From assembly GCA_964616985.1 (NCBI GenBank), contig CAZTVF010000012.1:1-64000 (forward strand): DNA of 64,000 nucleotides. The letters are read 5' to 3'. Shown in pieces: positions 20,603 through 29,295 of this stretch. This DNA comes from CAZTVF01 sp964616985. Lineage in GTDB: Bacteria > Planctomycetota > Phycisphaerae > SM23-33. The notes beneath the pieces were generated by a model. That model was given only the letters and a program-made list of their open reading frames with translations, did no database searches and was not told the origin of the DNA. Position 1 is the first letter of the stretch. Each line of letters starts with the position of its first letter. Both the position numbers and the translations under genes were made by a program.

Positions 20603-20604
20603 GG

Positions 20605-22254
20605 TCACGGTTCTTCGTCTTCCCCGTCGCCCAGGCCGGGGATGAGGCCGCCGAGCGCCTTGAGCAGTTCGCCCGCGCCGCTGGTGGTGACGGCGGCGCG
20701 GAAGAACTCCACCGTCCCCGCCTGCAGGTCCGTCACCGGTTGCTTGGACACCAGCTTGGCCGGCGGATCGCTCCACGACCCCTTCACATGCACGCGCGTC
20801 ACTTTGTCGGCAACCTTCGAGAACGCACCCACCAGCGGCAGCGAGGTAATCAGGTCTCGCAGCCGCCACAGCGGGGCGCCCACGACGTAGAAATCCACCG
20901 TCTGCTTCTGGATGTCCACCTTGCCGCCCGGCTCGGCGTCCAGGGCCGAGATGTTGTTCGCCAGGCGAGCCTTGTCCACCTTGATCACCATGCCCTGCAT
21001 GGTGAAGTCGCCGCGCAGGCGGCTGCCGCCGACGATGATGTTGGCGTCGATGCCCAGACCCATGAACACCTCGCGGCCCAGGTCCAGCCCGCGCAGATCC
21101 GCCTGCCGCAGCAGCACCGCCCCGCGAGCGCGGAGGTCGGCCGTCTTGAAGCTGTTGCCGCCGAAGCTGTACGTCGCTCGCAGGTCGCCCGACTCCATCT
21201 TGCCCGTGCTGCCCAGCACGCGGACCAGCTCCGGCAGTTGCACCTTCTCCAGCGTCAGGTCACCCGAGTAAGCGAAGTTGGGCTCGCGGCGCCCAGGCAG
21301 CAGGGCGGCCGAGAGCTGGCCGCTGATCTTGCCACCGCACAGGTTGGCCGAGAGGCTTCGGCTGCGGAAGTCCAGGCGGCCGTTGCCCTCGATGCCCAGC
21401 GTCGTCTCCACGTCCGACGCCAGCACGCCGTGTGCGGTGAGAATCTTCGTCCGCTGCACGCGCAGCTCGCCCGCCCCTCGCAGCGAGGCCAGGTCGCCGG
21501 CGGCGCCGCGGGCGGTCATGTTCGCCGTCAGCTCGCCGGCGGCGCGGAACTCCAGCGGGAAGTTCAGCACGGCCGCCAGCTCGCGGCCCTCGTCCTCCTG
21601 CAGGTGATGCTGCAGGGCGAACGTCAGGTCGTAGCCCAAGTTCCCGTCGACGGTGCCGGCCAGATCCAGCCGCTCGTCGGCGGCCTGGCGGCGCACGGCG
21701 AGCTCATAGCGGTCGCCCGCGCGGACGAGCGACAGGTGGATGTCGCCCCAGCCGATCCGGCGGCCGCACGAGTCGAGCGACAGCGTGATCCGGCGCAGCA
21801 GCACGTGGTCGATGGTGGGGGTTACCGGCCGCGTGCGGGGCCCGACCTCCTGCGGTGGGGCGACGATCAGCGGCGGTCGGCATTGGCCGGAGTCGATGAA
21901 CAGGTTCAGCGCGACGTCGTCGGCCTCCAGCGCCGTCAGCACGGGCTTGGTGCTGGGCCAGTTGTCCAGGTGCATCGTCACGCCCCCCAGCCGCAGCCAC
22001 TCCCTGCCGTTGGCGTCGTGGAGAGAGATGCTGCCCACGTGCACGGGGCTGCGGTAGGAGAACTCGACGCCGGCGGCCGAGGCCCCGCCGCCCCACATGC
22101 CGGCCAGCCGCTCCTGCAGGGCCGACGCCATCAGGCGCGGCGCGATGAGGTACTTCACCGCCGCCGCCAGCACAACCGCTGCCAGCGCCAGTCCAATGAT
22201 CGTTCGCAGGATAATCCGCCGGATGCGGGCGGGTTTGGCCATAGCCGTCACCAT
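20605..22254 (-). CDS. AsmA-like envelope protein
   Basis: 549 aa with one N-terminal membrane helix (about residues 12-34) and a long beta-rich periplasmic part. The C-terminal region around residues 300-460 (alternating short strands such as LSANLCGGKISGQLSAALLP and GDFTMQGMVIKVDKARLAN) resembles the AsmA-like C-terminal domain of bridge-like lipid-transfer proteins of Gram-negative bacteria. Possible role in phospholipid transport or outer-membrane assembly, by family analogy. ATG at 22242 is an alternative start. Co-transcribed with the retropepsin-PDZ gene. Confidence 0.75.
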   Translation of the reverse strand: MVTAMAKPARIRRIILRTIIGLALAAVVLAAAVKYLIAPRLMASALQERLAGMWGGGASAAGVEFSYRSPVHVGSISLHDANGREWLRLGGVTMHLDNWPSTKPVLTALEADDVALNLFIDSGQCRPPLIVAPPQEVGPRTRPVTPTIDHVLLRRITLSLDSCGRRIGWGDIHLSLVRAGDRYELAVRRQAADERLDLAGTVDGNLGYDLTFALQHHLQEDEGRELAAVLNFPLEFRAAGELTANMTARGAAGDLASLRGAGELRVQRTKILTAHGVLASDVETTLGIEGNGRLDFRSRSLSANLCGGKISGQLSAALLPGRREPNFAYSGDLTLEKVQLPELVRVLGSTGKMESGDLRATYSFGGNSFKTADLRARGAVLLRQADLRGLDLGREVFMGLGIDANIIVGGSRLRGDFTMQGMVIKVDKARLANNISALDAEPGGKVDIQKQTVDFYVVGAPLWRLRDLITSLPLVGAFSKVADKVTRVHVKGSWSDPPAKLVSKQPVTDLQAGTVEFFRAAVTTSGAGELLKALGGLIPGLGDGEDEEP

Positions 22255-22267
22255 TGCTCAAAATCTC

Positions 22268-22295
22268 TTGCCGTCGCGAGGCATCAGCATACAAT
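22268..22295 (+). promoter_or_regulatory. Candidate promoter of DUF547 lipoprotein gene
   Basis: TTGCCG at 22268-22273, 16-bp spacer, TACAAT at 22290-22295. The -10 box is 8 nt before the ATG at 22304 and there is no Shine-Dalgarno, so the mRNA is probably leaderless. Confidence 0.45.
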
Positions 22296-22303
22296 CTTCC
22301 ATC

Positions 22304-23122
22304 ATGTCGTGCAGACTCATTTTAGCCGCTGCCCTCGCCGCGGCGATCCTGTCGGGGTGCGGCAGCGAGCCTAGGCCGCTCCAGCCCATCGTGCTGGACG
22401 CCAACGGCGTGCTGCCGCGCGTCGACTACACCGACCTCGACGCCGTCCTCGAACGGGCCGTGAACAAGGATGGGCTCGTCGACGCCTTCGACGCCAATAT
22501 CGTCGCCTCCCGCCTGGACCAGCAGCTCAAGCGGCTGGCCATTACCGGCCCGACGGCAACGCCGATCCTGTTCCCCACCGCCGAAGACCGGCTGGCGTAC
22601 TGGTACAACGCCCGCGCGGCCTGGTCGATCAAGCTGGCCATGCTGGCCAACTGCCCCCAGGATCTTCCGGCGGCGTCGCTGGAAGGGCGGGCCGTGCCGC
22701 TGGATGGGCGTTCGATGACGCTGGAGCAGATCGACGCCATCCTCTCCCAGGACGCCGATTGGCGAATCGCCGTCGCAGCGCCCTCGGTCCGCATGAACCG
22801 CCCGCCGCTGCCGGCCAAGTCGTTTGCCGCGGCCGACGTCCGACCGCAGGCGGCGAGCCGCGTGTCGGCGTACGTTGCCGATGACAAGCGTTTCAACATC
22901 GACATCGAGAATCGCGTCGTGTACTTCCCTTCTGTGATGTGGCGGTTCCGGCAGCAACTCATCGACCAGTACAACGCCACCTACCACACCACGGGCGCGA
23001 CACAGCTGGTTACCGCGATGCTGCCGCTGTTCGAGGGCCTGCCCCAGCGGCGGCTGCAGGGCGCGATGGGCTTCGCCGCCGTCGAGGCCGGCATCGGCGC
23101 GATGGCGTGCGTGAAGCATTAG
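22304..23122 (+). CDS. DUF547-type lipoprotein
   Basis: 272 aa. The signal peptide ends in the lipobox LSGC (Cys at about residue 19), so the protein is probably lipid-anchored. The central segment LAYWYNARAAWSIKLAML and MTLEQIDAIL match the DUF547 pattern (F/YWxNAxNAxxI... SLxDIE). Family function is unknown. It diverges from the AsmA-like gene. Confidence 0.8.
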   Translation: MSCRLILAAALAAAILSGCGSEPRPLQPIVLDANGVLPRVDYTDLDAVLERAVNKDGLVDAFDANIVASRLDQQLKRLAITGPTATPILFPTAEDRLAYWYNARAAWSIKLAMLANCPQDLPAASLEGRAVPLDGRSMTLEQIDAILSQDADWRIAVAAPSVRMNRPPLPAKSFAAADVRPQAASRVSAYVADDKRFNIDIENRVVYFPSVMWRFRQQLIDQYNATYHTTGATQLVTAMLPLFEGLPQRRLQGAMGFAAVEAGIGAMACVKH

Positions 23123-23131
23123 CTCAATAGA

Positions 23132-23196
23132 GGGTGGCGGCCTTCCCAGGCCGCCGCCACGACGTTGAGGACGGCGGCCTGGGAAGCCGCCACCCC
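23132..23196. repeat. Dispersed palindromic repeat (GGTGGCGGCC family), copy 2
   Basis: Left arm GGGTGGCGGCCTTCCCAGG begins at 23132 and its near reverse complement GGCGGCCTGGGAAGCCGCC lies at 23173-23191. The architecture is the same as at 19318-19382. Located downstream of the DUF547 gene. Confidence 0.75.
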
Positions 23197-23293
23197 TCGC
23201 ACCACAAGCGACAAGATTTCCAGGTCGCACGATCCTCCTTGCCCCAACCTGACAGGCCGACTAGAATTACGCGGCTTACATAAGGAACTACCC

Positions 23294-23743
23294 ATGCGAG
23301 TGGAGATGCAGTTTTCGGTGTTTCTGATCAACAAGCCCGGCGTGCTGGCCTCCGTCACCAGCGCCCTGGCCAAGGCGCACGTGAACATCACCGCCCTGGC
23401 CCTGATGGACAGCGGCGAGCATGGGGCGCTGCGGATCGTCTGCGACAACGCCCAGGCCGCCCGCGATGTCCTGGGCAAGGCCCACGACCGCTGGACCGAG
23501 ACCGAGGTGGTCGTGCTGGAACTGCCGAATGAGCCCGGCGCCTTCTCCAATGTCGCCCAGAAGCTCGCCGACGAGCACGTCAACATCACCTACGCCTACT
23601 GCACCGGCGGGGCGCCCGGCGGCAAGACCACGGCCGTCTTCAAGGTCGCCGACCTCAAGAAGACGATGAAGGTGCTCGAGACCATCAAGACCATTCACCG
23701 CGAAGACCAGGTCAAGAGCCCCCCGAACCGCCGCCGGCAATAG
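23294..23743 (+). CDS. Tandem ACT-domain protein
   Basis: 149 aa made of two ACT domains (residues about 5-70 and 74-135). Each starts with a typical ligand-site pattern (INKPGVLASVTSALAKAHVNI; NEPGAFSNVAQKLADEHVNI). ACT pairs usually bind amino acids and regulate metabolism. It has no enzyme domain. The start at 23294 has AAGGA upstream. The C-terminus is basic. Regulator of unknown target. Confidence 0.88.
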   Translation: MRVEMQFSVFLINKPGVLASVTSALAKAHVNITALALMDSGEHGALRIVCDNAQAARDVLGKAHDRWTETEVVVLELPNEPGAFSNVAQKLADEHVNITYAYCTGGAPGGKTTAVFKVADLKKTMKVLETIKTIHREDQVKSPPNRRRQ

Positions 23744-24139
23744 TCGCCGCCTGCTGAACGACAAGAGCGGAATCGATCTGCCGGGGTGCGTTACAGCCTC
23801 ATGGGTCATTGAAGTGACCATGCCTCGTTCCGAGGCCGCCACCAGGAATGCCTCGAGGCAGCGGTTCGTGGTTCATCACAACGGAACATCTGAACGCATT
23901 GACGGCGGTTTGCCGTTCGGCGCTGTCAGATGTGGGGGACGCCCCGGAGCTTCTACAGCGCCGAACGGCAAGCCATCGCCAAAGCCTTGCTCCCAGATTC
24001 GAACGTGAAGGACTACCAGCCGATTGTCGCAGATCTTCGCATGGGCGGGATTGGCTGAGGGAATCTCTCTCTCGATCCCCTAAATCCGCTGAGTCCCCTG
24101 ATCCCGCTTTCTTTTCGATTCAGCCGAACGCCCAGGCCG
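23744..24139. other. Gene-free region with repeat element
   Basis: 396 bases between the ACT gene and the convergent RNase H gene. It contains the hairpin repeat copy at 23907-24019. I see no gene, RNA gene or clear terminator in the rest. Confidence 0.5.
23907..24019 (-). repeat. 113-bp hairpin repeat element, copy 1
   Basis: A 68-bp hairpin cassette (23907-23974) has 20-bp terminal inverted repeats differing at one position (right end rc GGCTTGCCGTTCGGCGCTGT). A 45-bp flank (23975-24019) matches, as reverse complement, the left flank of the copy at 58341-58453 at 36 of 45 positions. MITE-like, non-coding. Confidence 0.8.
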
Positions 24140-24589
24140 TCAGGCCGCCCCGTCTTCCACGTTGCGCTTGGAGTCGATCGCGCGGTTCACCAGCCCATCG
24201 GCCAGCTTGTTCTCTTCGCGGCGAACGTGGCGGAAGGTGCAGCGGCTGAACTTGCCCCGAAGGTCCTGCGCCTGCATGAAAAGGGGGATCAGGCCGGGGG
24301 CCTTCACGCGGTACTGGCCGTTCATCTGCCGCACCAGCAGTTCGGAGTCGCTGACGATCTCGACTTCCTTTGCCCCCATGGCCGCAGCCTGCTTGAGCCC
24401 GGCCAGCAGCCCGCTGTACTCGGCGACGTTGTTGGTGGCGTGCCCGAGGTAGATGCCCGCCTCATGCAGCACCGTGCCATCGTCGGCCGCCCGAATTACC
24501 ACTCCCGCGGCAGCAGGCCCCGGGTTGCCCCGGGCGCCGCCATCGATATTGATTACAACTCGCAAAACGCCAACTCCCTTGGGACCCAT
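24140..24589 (-). CDS. Ribonuclease HI family protein
   Basis: 149 aa type 1 RNase H. The catalytic carboxylates are visible in INIDGGARGNPGP (Asp), NNVAEYSGLLAGL (Glu), SDSELLVRQMNG (Asp) and ENKLADGLVNRA (Asp). It would cleave RNA in RNA-DNA hybrids. The short bacterial/archaeal type lacks the basic handle. A TTG at 24565 with GGGAG 8 nt upstream gives the usual family N-terminus (MRVVINIDGG) and may be the true start. It follows the zinc-ribbon coiled-coil gene by 6 bp, a pairing known in other bacteria. Confidence 0.9.
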   Translation of the reverse strand: MGPKGVGVLRVVINIDGGARGNPGPAAAGVVIRAADDGTVLHEAGIYLGHATNNVAEYSGLLAGLKQAAAMGAKEVEIVSDSELLVRQMNGQYRVKAPGLIPLFMQAQDLRGKFSRCTFRHVRREENKLADGLVNRAIDSKRNVEDGAA

Positions 24590-24595
24590 TCGCCC

Positions 24596-25348
24596 CTACT
24601 TCGCGTGAGACTTTTGTGCCTGGCCTTCGAGATAAAGAATGCGGCCGCAATTGTCGCAGGTGCGGATCTGGTCGCGCACGCGGAGCGCGTTGACGTGCTC
24701 GGCGTTCAGCGTCATGTAGCACCCGCCGCAGACGTACTCGTGCGGGGGACGCTTGCCCTGGATCTCGATGATGGCCATGCCCTCGCCATCGTACTTCTCG
24801 GCGACGCGCTCGAAGATCGACAACGATTCCGGCGGCACCAGCTTGGCCGCGGCAGAACGCTGCGTGTTGAGCTCCTCCATCATGGCCGTCAGCTTGGCGA
24901 TCTCGCCGCCGCTGGACTGCTGCACCTCGGCCATGCGGACCTGCTCGGCCTTCATCTGCAGCTCGAGCTTTTCGGCGTCGGCCTTGATGGCGTCGACCTC
25001 CTGCATGATCTTGAGGACCTGCTCCTCGAGCTTGGAGTTGTCGGCCTTGAACGTGTTGATCTGGGTGAGAATGGCCGCGTATTCTTTGTTGGTCTTGGCG
25101 GTATTGAGGGCGGCGCGATACTTGGCGACCTCCTCTTCCTTCTGGCGGAGATCCAGTTCGAAGTGGTCAGCGTCCTTGCGGCGGTTGAGGCTCTTTTCCC
25201 GCAGCGCGTTCATGTCGGCCGTAAGCTGGTCGATCCGCCGCTGCTGCGTAGCGACCGCGTTCTTTCGTGCCTTCAGGCGGCCCCGCACGTGGGCCAACTG
25301 GCGTTCAATCGATTGCAGATCCAGCAAGGATGCAAGCATCGTTCCCAT
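24596..25348 (-). CDS. Coiled-coil protein with C4 zinc ribbon
   Basis: 250 aa. Residues about 5-175 form a long antiparallel coiled coil. The C-terminal zinc ribbon has CGGC ... CDNCG (zf-RING_7 type). Such proteins sit beside RNase HI genes and may act with nucleic acids; function is not established. I chose ATG 25348 because AGAGGG lies 5 nt upstream; GTG at 25363 is in frame. Next downstream is the RNase HI gene. Confidence 0.85.
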   Translation of the reverse strand: MGTMLASLLDLQSIERQLAHVRGRLKARKNAVATQQRRIDQLTADMNALREKSLNRRKDADHFELDLRQKEEEVAKYRAALNTAKTNKEYAAILTQINTFKADNSKLEEQVLKIMQEVDAIKADAEKLELQMKAEQVRMAEVQQSSGGEIAKLTAMMEELNTQRSAAAKLVPPESLSIFERVAEKYDGEGMAIIEIQGKRPPHEYVCGGCYMTLNAEHVNALRVRDQIRTCDNCGRILYLEGQAQKSHAK

Positions 25349-25625
25349 AAGCGCCCTCTTCACTTGTTAAAGGTTGAAACAGCATAGTATCCCAGCGTTG
25401 GGGGCAGCGGGCAAGCTATTTCCCAAAACGATTCTCCGGCGTTTGCCGCACCCCAGTATTGAATCGTACACTTCAATCATTCTCGCGGCTCCCTTGCGCG
25501 CCCGGGGCGGCCGCACCCCAGCCAAATCCTGCCAGTTTCTTCCACTTCTTTGGCCATGCCCGCCGTGAATCGTACCTTTCCATCGTGGAGGCCCAGGCTT
25601 TCCGCAACCCCACAGAGAGGGCGAC

Positions 25626-26324
25626 ATGAGACATATAGCCATCACGCTTATCCTGCTGACCGCGACGGCAATGCCCGCCGCCGCCAGCATCATCGTTGCC
25701 GGCAGCACCTCGGCCTACATGCCCGTCGAAGGAGCCGAACTCAGCGACGTTCGCCTCACCGTCGACCTGTCCGTCGATGCCGCCGGCGCCACCATGACGT
25801 TCACCAATACCTCGATCGCACCCGAACGTACTGCCGTCTTCAAGGAGTTTGTCGTAGACACCTACAACGACGCAACCCACACGGCCATCTTCACCAACGC
25901 CCGCATCCTGGACGCCAGTTCCGGCGTGGACTTCGGTTTCGATGAGTTCAACGGGCTCCCCGGCTACAGCGACAGCCTCAAGGACGACATGGGCATGATG
26001 TCCCTGCGGGCGTGGTCTCCGCCCACCAAGAAGGGCCTGGGCATCGGCGACCGCCTCCGACTGCGGTTCGACACCATCTTGCCCATGGGCAGCACCATCG
26101 AGGATTACCTGGCGCAGTTCCGCAGCGAAAGCGACCGGGCCGATAGCGCCATCGGCTTTCACGCGATCAGTTCGACCATCGTCAACGGGCAGAGTCTCAC
26201 GGGCATGGACGTGATCTATTACCCCACCCCGCCGGCCGTGCCCGAGCCCGGAACGCTGGTCGTCCTTGCCGCGGGCGCCGGGATGCTGGTGCTGCGACGC
26301 CGCCGCGCCGGCCGCCGCGTGTAG
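25626..26324 (+). CDS. PEP-CTERM sorting-domain protein
   Basis: 232 aa exported protein. It has an N-terminal signal peptide (cleavage after about residue 20, AMPAAA-S) and a C-terminal PEP-CTERM tail: VPEPGT, a hydrophobic helix, then RRRRAGRR. The exosortase system would process it and route it to the cell surface or matrix. The middle part is beta-rich with no recognised domain. The exosortase gene is not in the window. Start has GAGGG 6 nt upstream. Confidence 0.88.
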   Translation: MRHIAITLILLTATAMPAAASIIVAGSTSAYMPVEGAELSDVRLTVDLSVDAAGATMTFTNTSIAPERTAVFKEFVVDTYNDATHTAIFTNARILDASSGVDFGFDEFNGLPGYSDSLKDDMGMMSLRAWSPPTKKGLGIGDRLRLRFDTILPMGSTIEDYLAQFRSESDRADSAIGFHAISSTIVNGQSLTGMDVIYYPTPPAVPEPGTLVVLAAGAGMLVLRRRRAGRRV

Positions 26325-26477
26325 AAGCGGCCCGGCACGTCGCCGCATTGGCGCTTCGTGCGACCTTGAGTCTCGGTCTCCGGCCTTTCCACACGCGAAC
26401 CAGGTGCCGCGGGGGGTTGTATTACCTTTGATCTTGCGGCACACTTGGCGCGGCGGGTTCGCCTGCCCGGAAACACC

Positions 26478-27266
26478 ATGAGACTTCACAAACTGTTGAC
26501 CCGCATTCTCCTGCTGGCAGCCGTGGGCGTCGCGGCCGCGGCGGCGACGCTCTACGTCATCGCCAGCCACGTGCCCTCCGACTATCAGCCCGCGCAGCTG
26601 CCGCCGCAGACGCGGGAATCGTCGGCGAAGAAATTCGCCGCCAAGGCCGTCGAGCAGTACTGGGAGAAGGCCCAGCTACCGCAGCCTTTCGCGGTCCGAT
26701 TCACGCAGGATGAGCTCAACGCGTATCTCGCCTCGCTGGACGAGATCGCCGCCCAGACGCCCCAAGGCCGCCGCGGCAGTGTCCGCCAGCTCATGGAAAG
26801 TCGCGGCCTAGCCGACCCCGCGGTGGCGTTCAAAGACGGCGAGGTCGTCCTGATGATCCGCCTCAAGGACCTCGACAAGGTGCTCTCGGTCGGCCTGACG
26901 TTCGAGTTCCTCCCCGACGGCCGCCTCCGCGTCGGTCACGGCCGCCTGCGGCTGGGGTCGCTACCCATCCCCGACTCCTTCGTCCGCCAGCAGCTCGAGA
27001 ACTTCCGCCGCTCGCTGACGCCCCGCAGCGGCCCGGCCGCCACGCGGCTCGCCTCCGGCGATGTCGAGATGGTGATGGACCTGCCGGCCATGCTCAGCCG
27101 CGTCCTGGCCGCCATGGACGGCGAGCCGATGAAGACCGACCTGCCCAGCCGGATCAACGGCAGGGTCATCCGCATCATCGGCATCGACGTGGGGACCGAA
27201 TCGCTGACCCTCCGCGTGCAACCGATTGAGAACATCCCCCTCGTCGACGGAGTCCACGTGTTCTAA
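26478..27266 (+). CDS. Single-helix membrane-anchored protein, unknown
   Basis: 262 aa with one membrane helix at residues 5-28 and a soluble exported part. No recognised domain; the region around residues 120-190 is beta-rich (VVLMIRLKDLDKVLSVGLTF). Start at 26478 is the ATG just before the hydrophobic segment; an in-frame ATG at 26445 is less likely. Function unknown. Confidence 0.7.
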   Translation: MRLHKLLTRILLLAAVGVAAAAATLYVIASHVPSDYQPAQLPPQTRESSAKKFAAKAVEQYWEKAQLPQPFAVRFTQDELNAYLASLDEIAAQTPQGRRGSVRQLMESRGLADPAVAFKDGEVVLMIRLKDLDKVLSVGLTFEFLPDGRLRVGHGRLRLGSLPIPDSFVRQQLENFRRSLTPRSGPAATRLASGDVEMVMDLPAMLSRVLAAMDGEPMKTDLPSRINGRVIRIIGIDVGTESLTLRVQPIENIPLVDGVHVF

Positions 27267-27307
27267 CGCCAAGCCCGCTGCCATCCACGGGCAATCGAAC
27301 CCGGTTC

Positions 27308-27341
27308 GGTGCCACCCCAAAACTCGTTTGGGGGTGGCACC
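27308..27341. terminator. Hairpin between convergent genes
   Basis: Stem GGTGCCACCCCAAA / TTTGGGGGTGGCACC around the loop ACTCG, with one mismatch. It lies between the plus-strand membrane-protein gene and the minus-strand LigD-like gene, and could terminate both. There is no T-run outside the stem. Confidence 0.5.
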
Positions 27342-27400
27342 GCGCAGTCTTCATACCTCTGAGGCCTCTGTGCAATCCGCAATATTTAGCCGCACGATGC

Positions 27401-27748
27401 CTACGCCAGCCTCTTCAACGTCCACTCATCCCCACGACCCGCCAGTTCGTATCGCCCCGCCAGCATATTTCCCTCAAACGTCACCTCCCACCGGTCGGCC
27501 GCCCGCGCCAGCGTGATGTACTCGCCTTCGTCGAATCTCTTCACTTCGCCGCGATCGCCGCTGACCGGCCCTTCGTACGTGAGGTACGCAGTACGATGAT
27601 CCGCCAGCCGTTTGGCGGGCATGGCCTGTCCCGGCTGCAGGGCGGGGGCCTGGGCCAGCTGCCACGTCGCCAGCGCCTCTGCGTCCTGCAGCATCAGGTC
27701 CCAGTGCGTCGGGCCGTTGCCGCTGTGCATGTGGATCACGAATCGCAT
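27401..27748 (-). CDS. Stand-alone LigD-type 3'-phosphoesterase domain protein
   Basis: 115 aa. FVIHMHSGNGPTHWDLMLQD resembles the N-terminal phosphoesterase domain of bacterial LigD (normally FVIQKH...LHYDFRLE), which trims 3' ends in non-homologous end joining. ATWQLAQAP matches the following strand. No ligase, polymerase or Ku is present nearby. The catalytic His in LigD (HDATRLHYD) is visible only in part, so activity is uncertain. Confidence 0.75.
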   Translation of the reverse strand: MRFVIHMHSGNGPTHWDLMLQDAEALATWQLAQAPALQPGQAMPAKRLADHRTAYLTYEGPVSGDRGEVKRFDEGEYITLARAADRWEVTFEGNMLAGRYELAGRGDEWTLKRLA

Positions 27749-27815
27749 CGGCCCATCTTATCAAACGCCCGCGGCGACCGCACCGGGCGTCCGGCCGGCA
27801 AGCGTCCAAATCAAG

Positions 27816-27844
27816 ATGACAACCCCCTCGCCGGCCGATAAACT
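27816..27844 (+). promoter_or_regulatory. Candidate purB promoter
   Basis: ATGACA at 27816-27821 (five of six consensus positions), a 17-bp spacer and TAAACT at 27839-27844. The ATG follows 7 nt later without a Shine-Dalgarno, so the mRNA is probably leaderless. Confidence 0.45.
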
Positions 27845-27851
27845 CAGGGTC

Positions 27852-29285
27852 ATGGACACCAACCGCAACACGTATTCGAGCCCCCTGGGCGAACGCTACG
27901 CGGGCCCGGCCATGCAGGAGCTCTTCGGCGAGCAGAAGAAGTTCTCCACGTGGCGCCGGCTCTGGCTGGCGCTGGCCGAGGCGCAGAAGCAGCTGGGCCT
28001 GCAGATCACCGACGCCCAGATCGCGCAGCTGGCCGCCCACCTCGACGACATCGACTTCCCCAAGGCCGAGGAGTACGAACGCAAGTTCCGCCACGACGTG
28101 ATGGCCCACGTGCACGCGTACGGCGACGCGGCCCCGCTGGCCCGCGGCATCATCCACCTGGGCGCCACCAGCCAGGACGTCGGCTGCAACGCCGACATCA
28201 TCATCCTCCGCGAGGCGATGGCGGTGGTCCGCGACGCGCTGGCCAACGTCATCGACGCCATTGGCAGCTTCGCCGAGGAACACCGCGACCTGCCCTGCCT
28301 GGGCTTCACGCACTTCCAGCCGGCCCAGATGGTCACCGTCGGCAAGCGAGCGACGCTGTGGTGCTACGACTTCATCCGCGACCTGCGCGACATCGAATAT
28401 CGCCTGGACAATCTGGAGTTCCGCGGCATCAAGGGCACCACCGGCACGCAGGCCAGTTTCCTGGCGCTGTTCGACGGCAACCACGAGAAGGTCAAGCAGC
28501 TCGAGTTGCTGGTGGCCGCCAAGTTCGGCTTCACGCGCCTCGCACCCGTCACCGGCCAGACGTACAGCCGCAAGGTCGATGCGTCGATCGCGCAGGTCCT
28601 CGCCGGCATCGGCGCCAGCGTGCACAAGATGTGCAACGACATTCGCCTGCTGGCCAACCTCAAGGAACTTGAAGAGCCGTTCGAGACCAGCCAGATCGGC
28701 TCCAGCGCCATGGCCTACAAGCGCAACCCCATGCGGTGCGAGCGGGCGACTGGCCTGGCGCGCTTCCTGATGGACATCTCGGCCAGCCCCCTGCACACGG
28801 CCGCCGAGCAATGGCTGGAGCGAACGCTCGACGACTCGGCCAACAAGCGCCTGGCCATGTCGGAATCGTTCCTCACCGCCGACGCCGCGCTGCGGATCGT
28901 CCTCAACGTAGCCCAGGGCATGGTGGTGTACCCTGCGACCATCGCGGCGCACATCGCCGCCGAACTGCCCTTCATGGCCACCGAGAACATTCTGATGGCC
29001 GGCGTGAAGGCCGGCGGCGACCGCCAGGAACTGCACGAGCGGATCCGCCGCCACAGCCAGGCCGCCGCCCAGCAGGTGAAGGAGTTCGGCCGTGCGAACG
29101 ACCTGATCGACCGCCTGAAGAACGACCCGCTCTTCGACGCCGTCGACGTCGACGCCGAGCTCAACCCCGCCTCATTCATCGGCCGCTCGCCGCAGCAGGT
29201 CGACGAGTTCATCGCCACCGAGGTCGCCCCCATCCGCCAGAAGTACGCACCCGTCCTGGGCCAGAAGGGCGTGCTGAAGGTTTGA
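27852..29285 (+). CDS. purB: Adenylosuccinate lyase
   Basis: 477 aa fumarase-superfamily enzyme acting twice in purine synthesis (SAICAR cleavage and adenylosuccinate to AMP). The signature SSAMAYKRNPMRCER (family GSSAMPYKRNP) is clear, with TSQDVGCNAD and GFTHFQPAQ substrate loops. Length and motif match the animal-type PurB. Start at 27852 rather than ATG 27816, since the -10-like box lies 7 nt upstream. Confidence 0.96.
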   Translation: MDTNRNTYSSPLGERYAGPAMQELFGEQKKFSTWRRLWLALAEAQKQLGLQITDAQIAQLAAHLDDIDFPKAEEYERKFRHDVMAHVHAYGDAAPLARGIIHLGATSQDVGCNADIIILREAMAVVRDALANVIDAIGSFAEEHRDLPCLGFTHFQPAQMVTVGKRATLWCYDFIRDLRDIEYRLDNLEFRGIKGTTGTQASFLALFDGNHEKVKQLELLVAAKFGFTRLAPVTGQTYSRKVDASIAQVLAGIGASVHKMCNDIRLLANLKELEEPFETSQIGSSAMAYKRNPMRCERATGLARFLMDISASPLHTAAEQWLERTLDDSANKRLAMSESFLTADAALRIVLNVAQGMVVYPATIAAHIAAELPFMATENILMAGVKAGGDRQELHERIRRHSQAAAQQVKEFGRANDLIDRLKNDPLFDAVDVDAELNPASFIGRSPQQVDEFIATEVAPIRQKYAPVLGQKGVLKV

Positions 29286-29295
29286 CGCCGCGGCG

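Noticed and set aside
23998..24019. tRNA-like T-arm (GATTCGAAC)
   Set aside because: No acceptor stem or anticodon arm at the right distance; it belongs to the dispersed hairpin element.
27308..27341. Riboswitch in the 27.3 kb gap
   Set aside because: It is a plain hairpin lying between convergent 3' ends, so it is better read as a terminator-like repeat.
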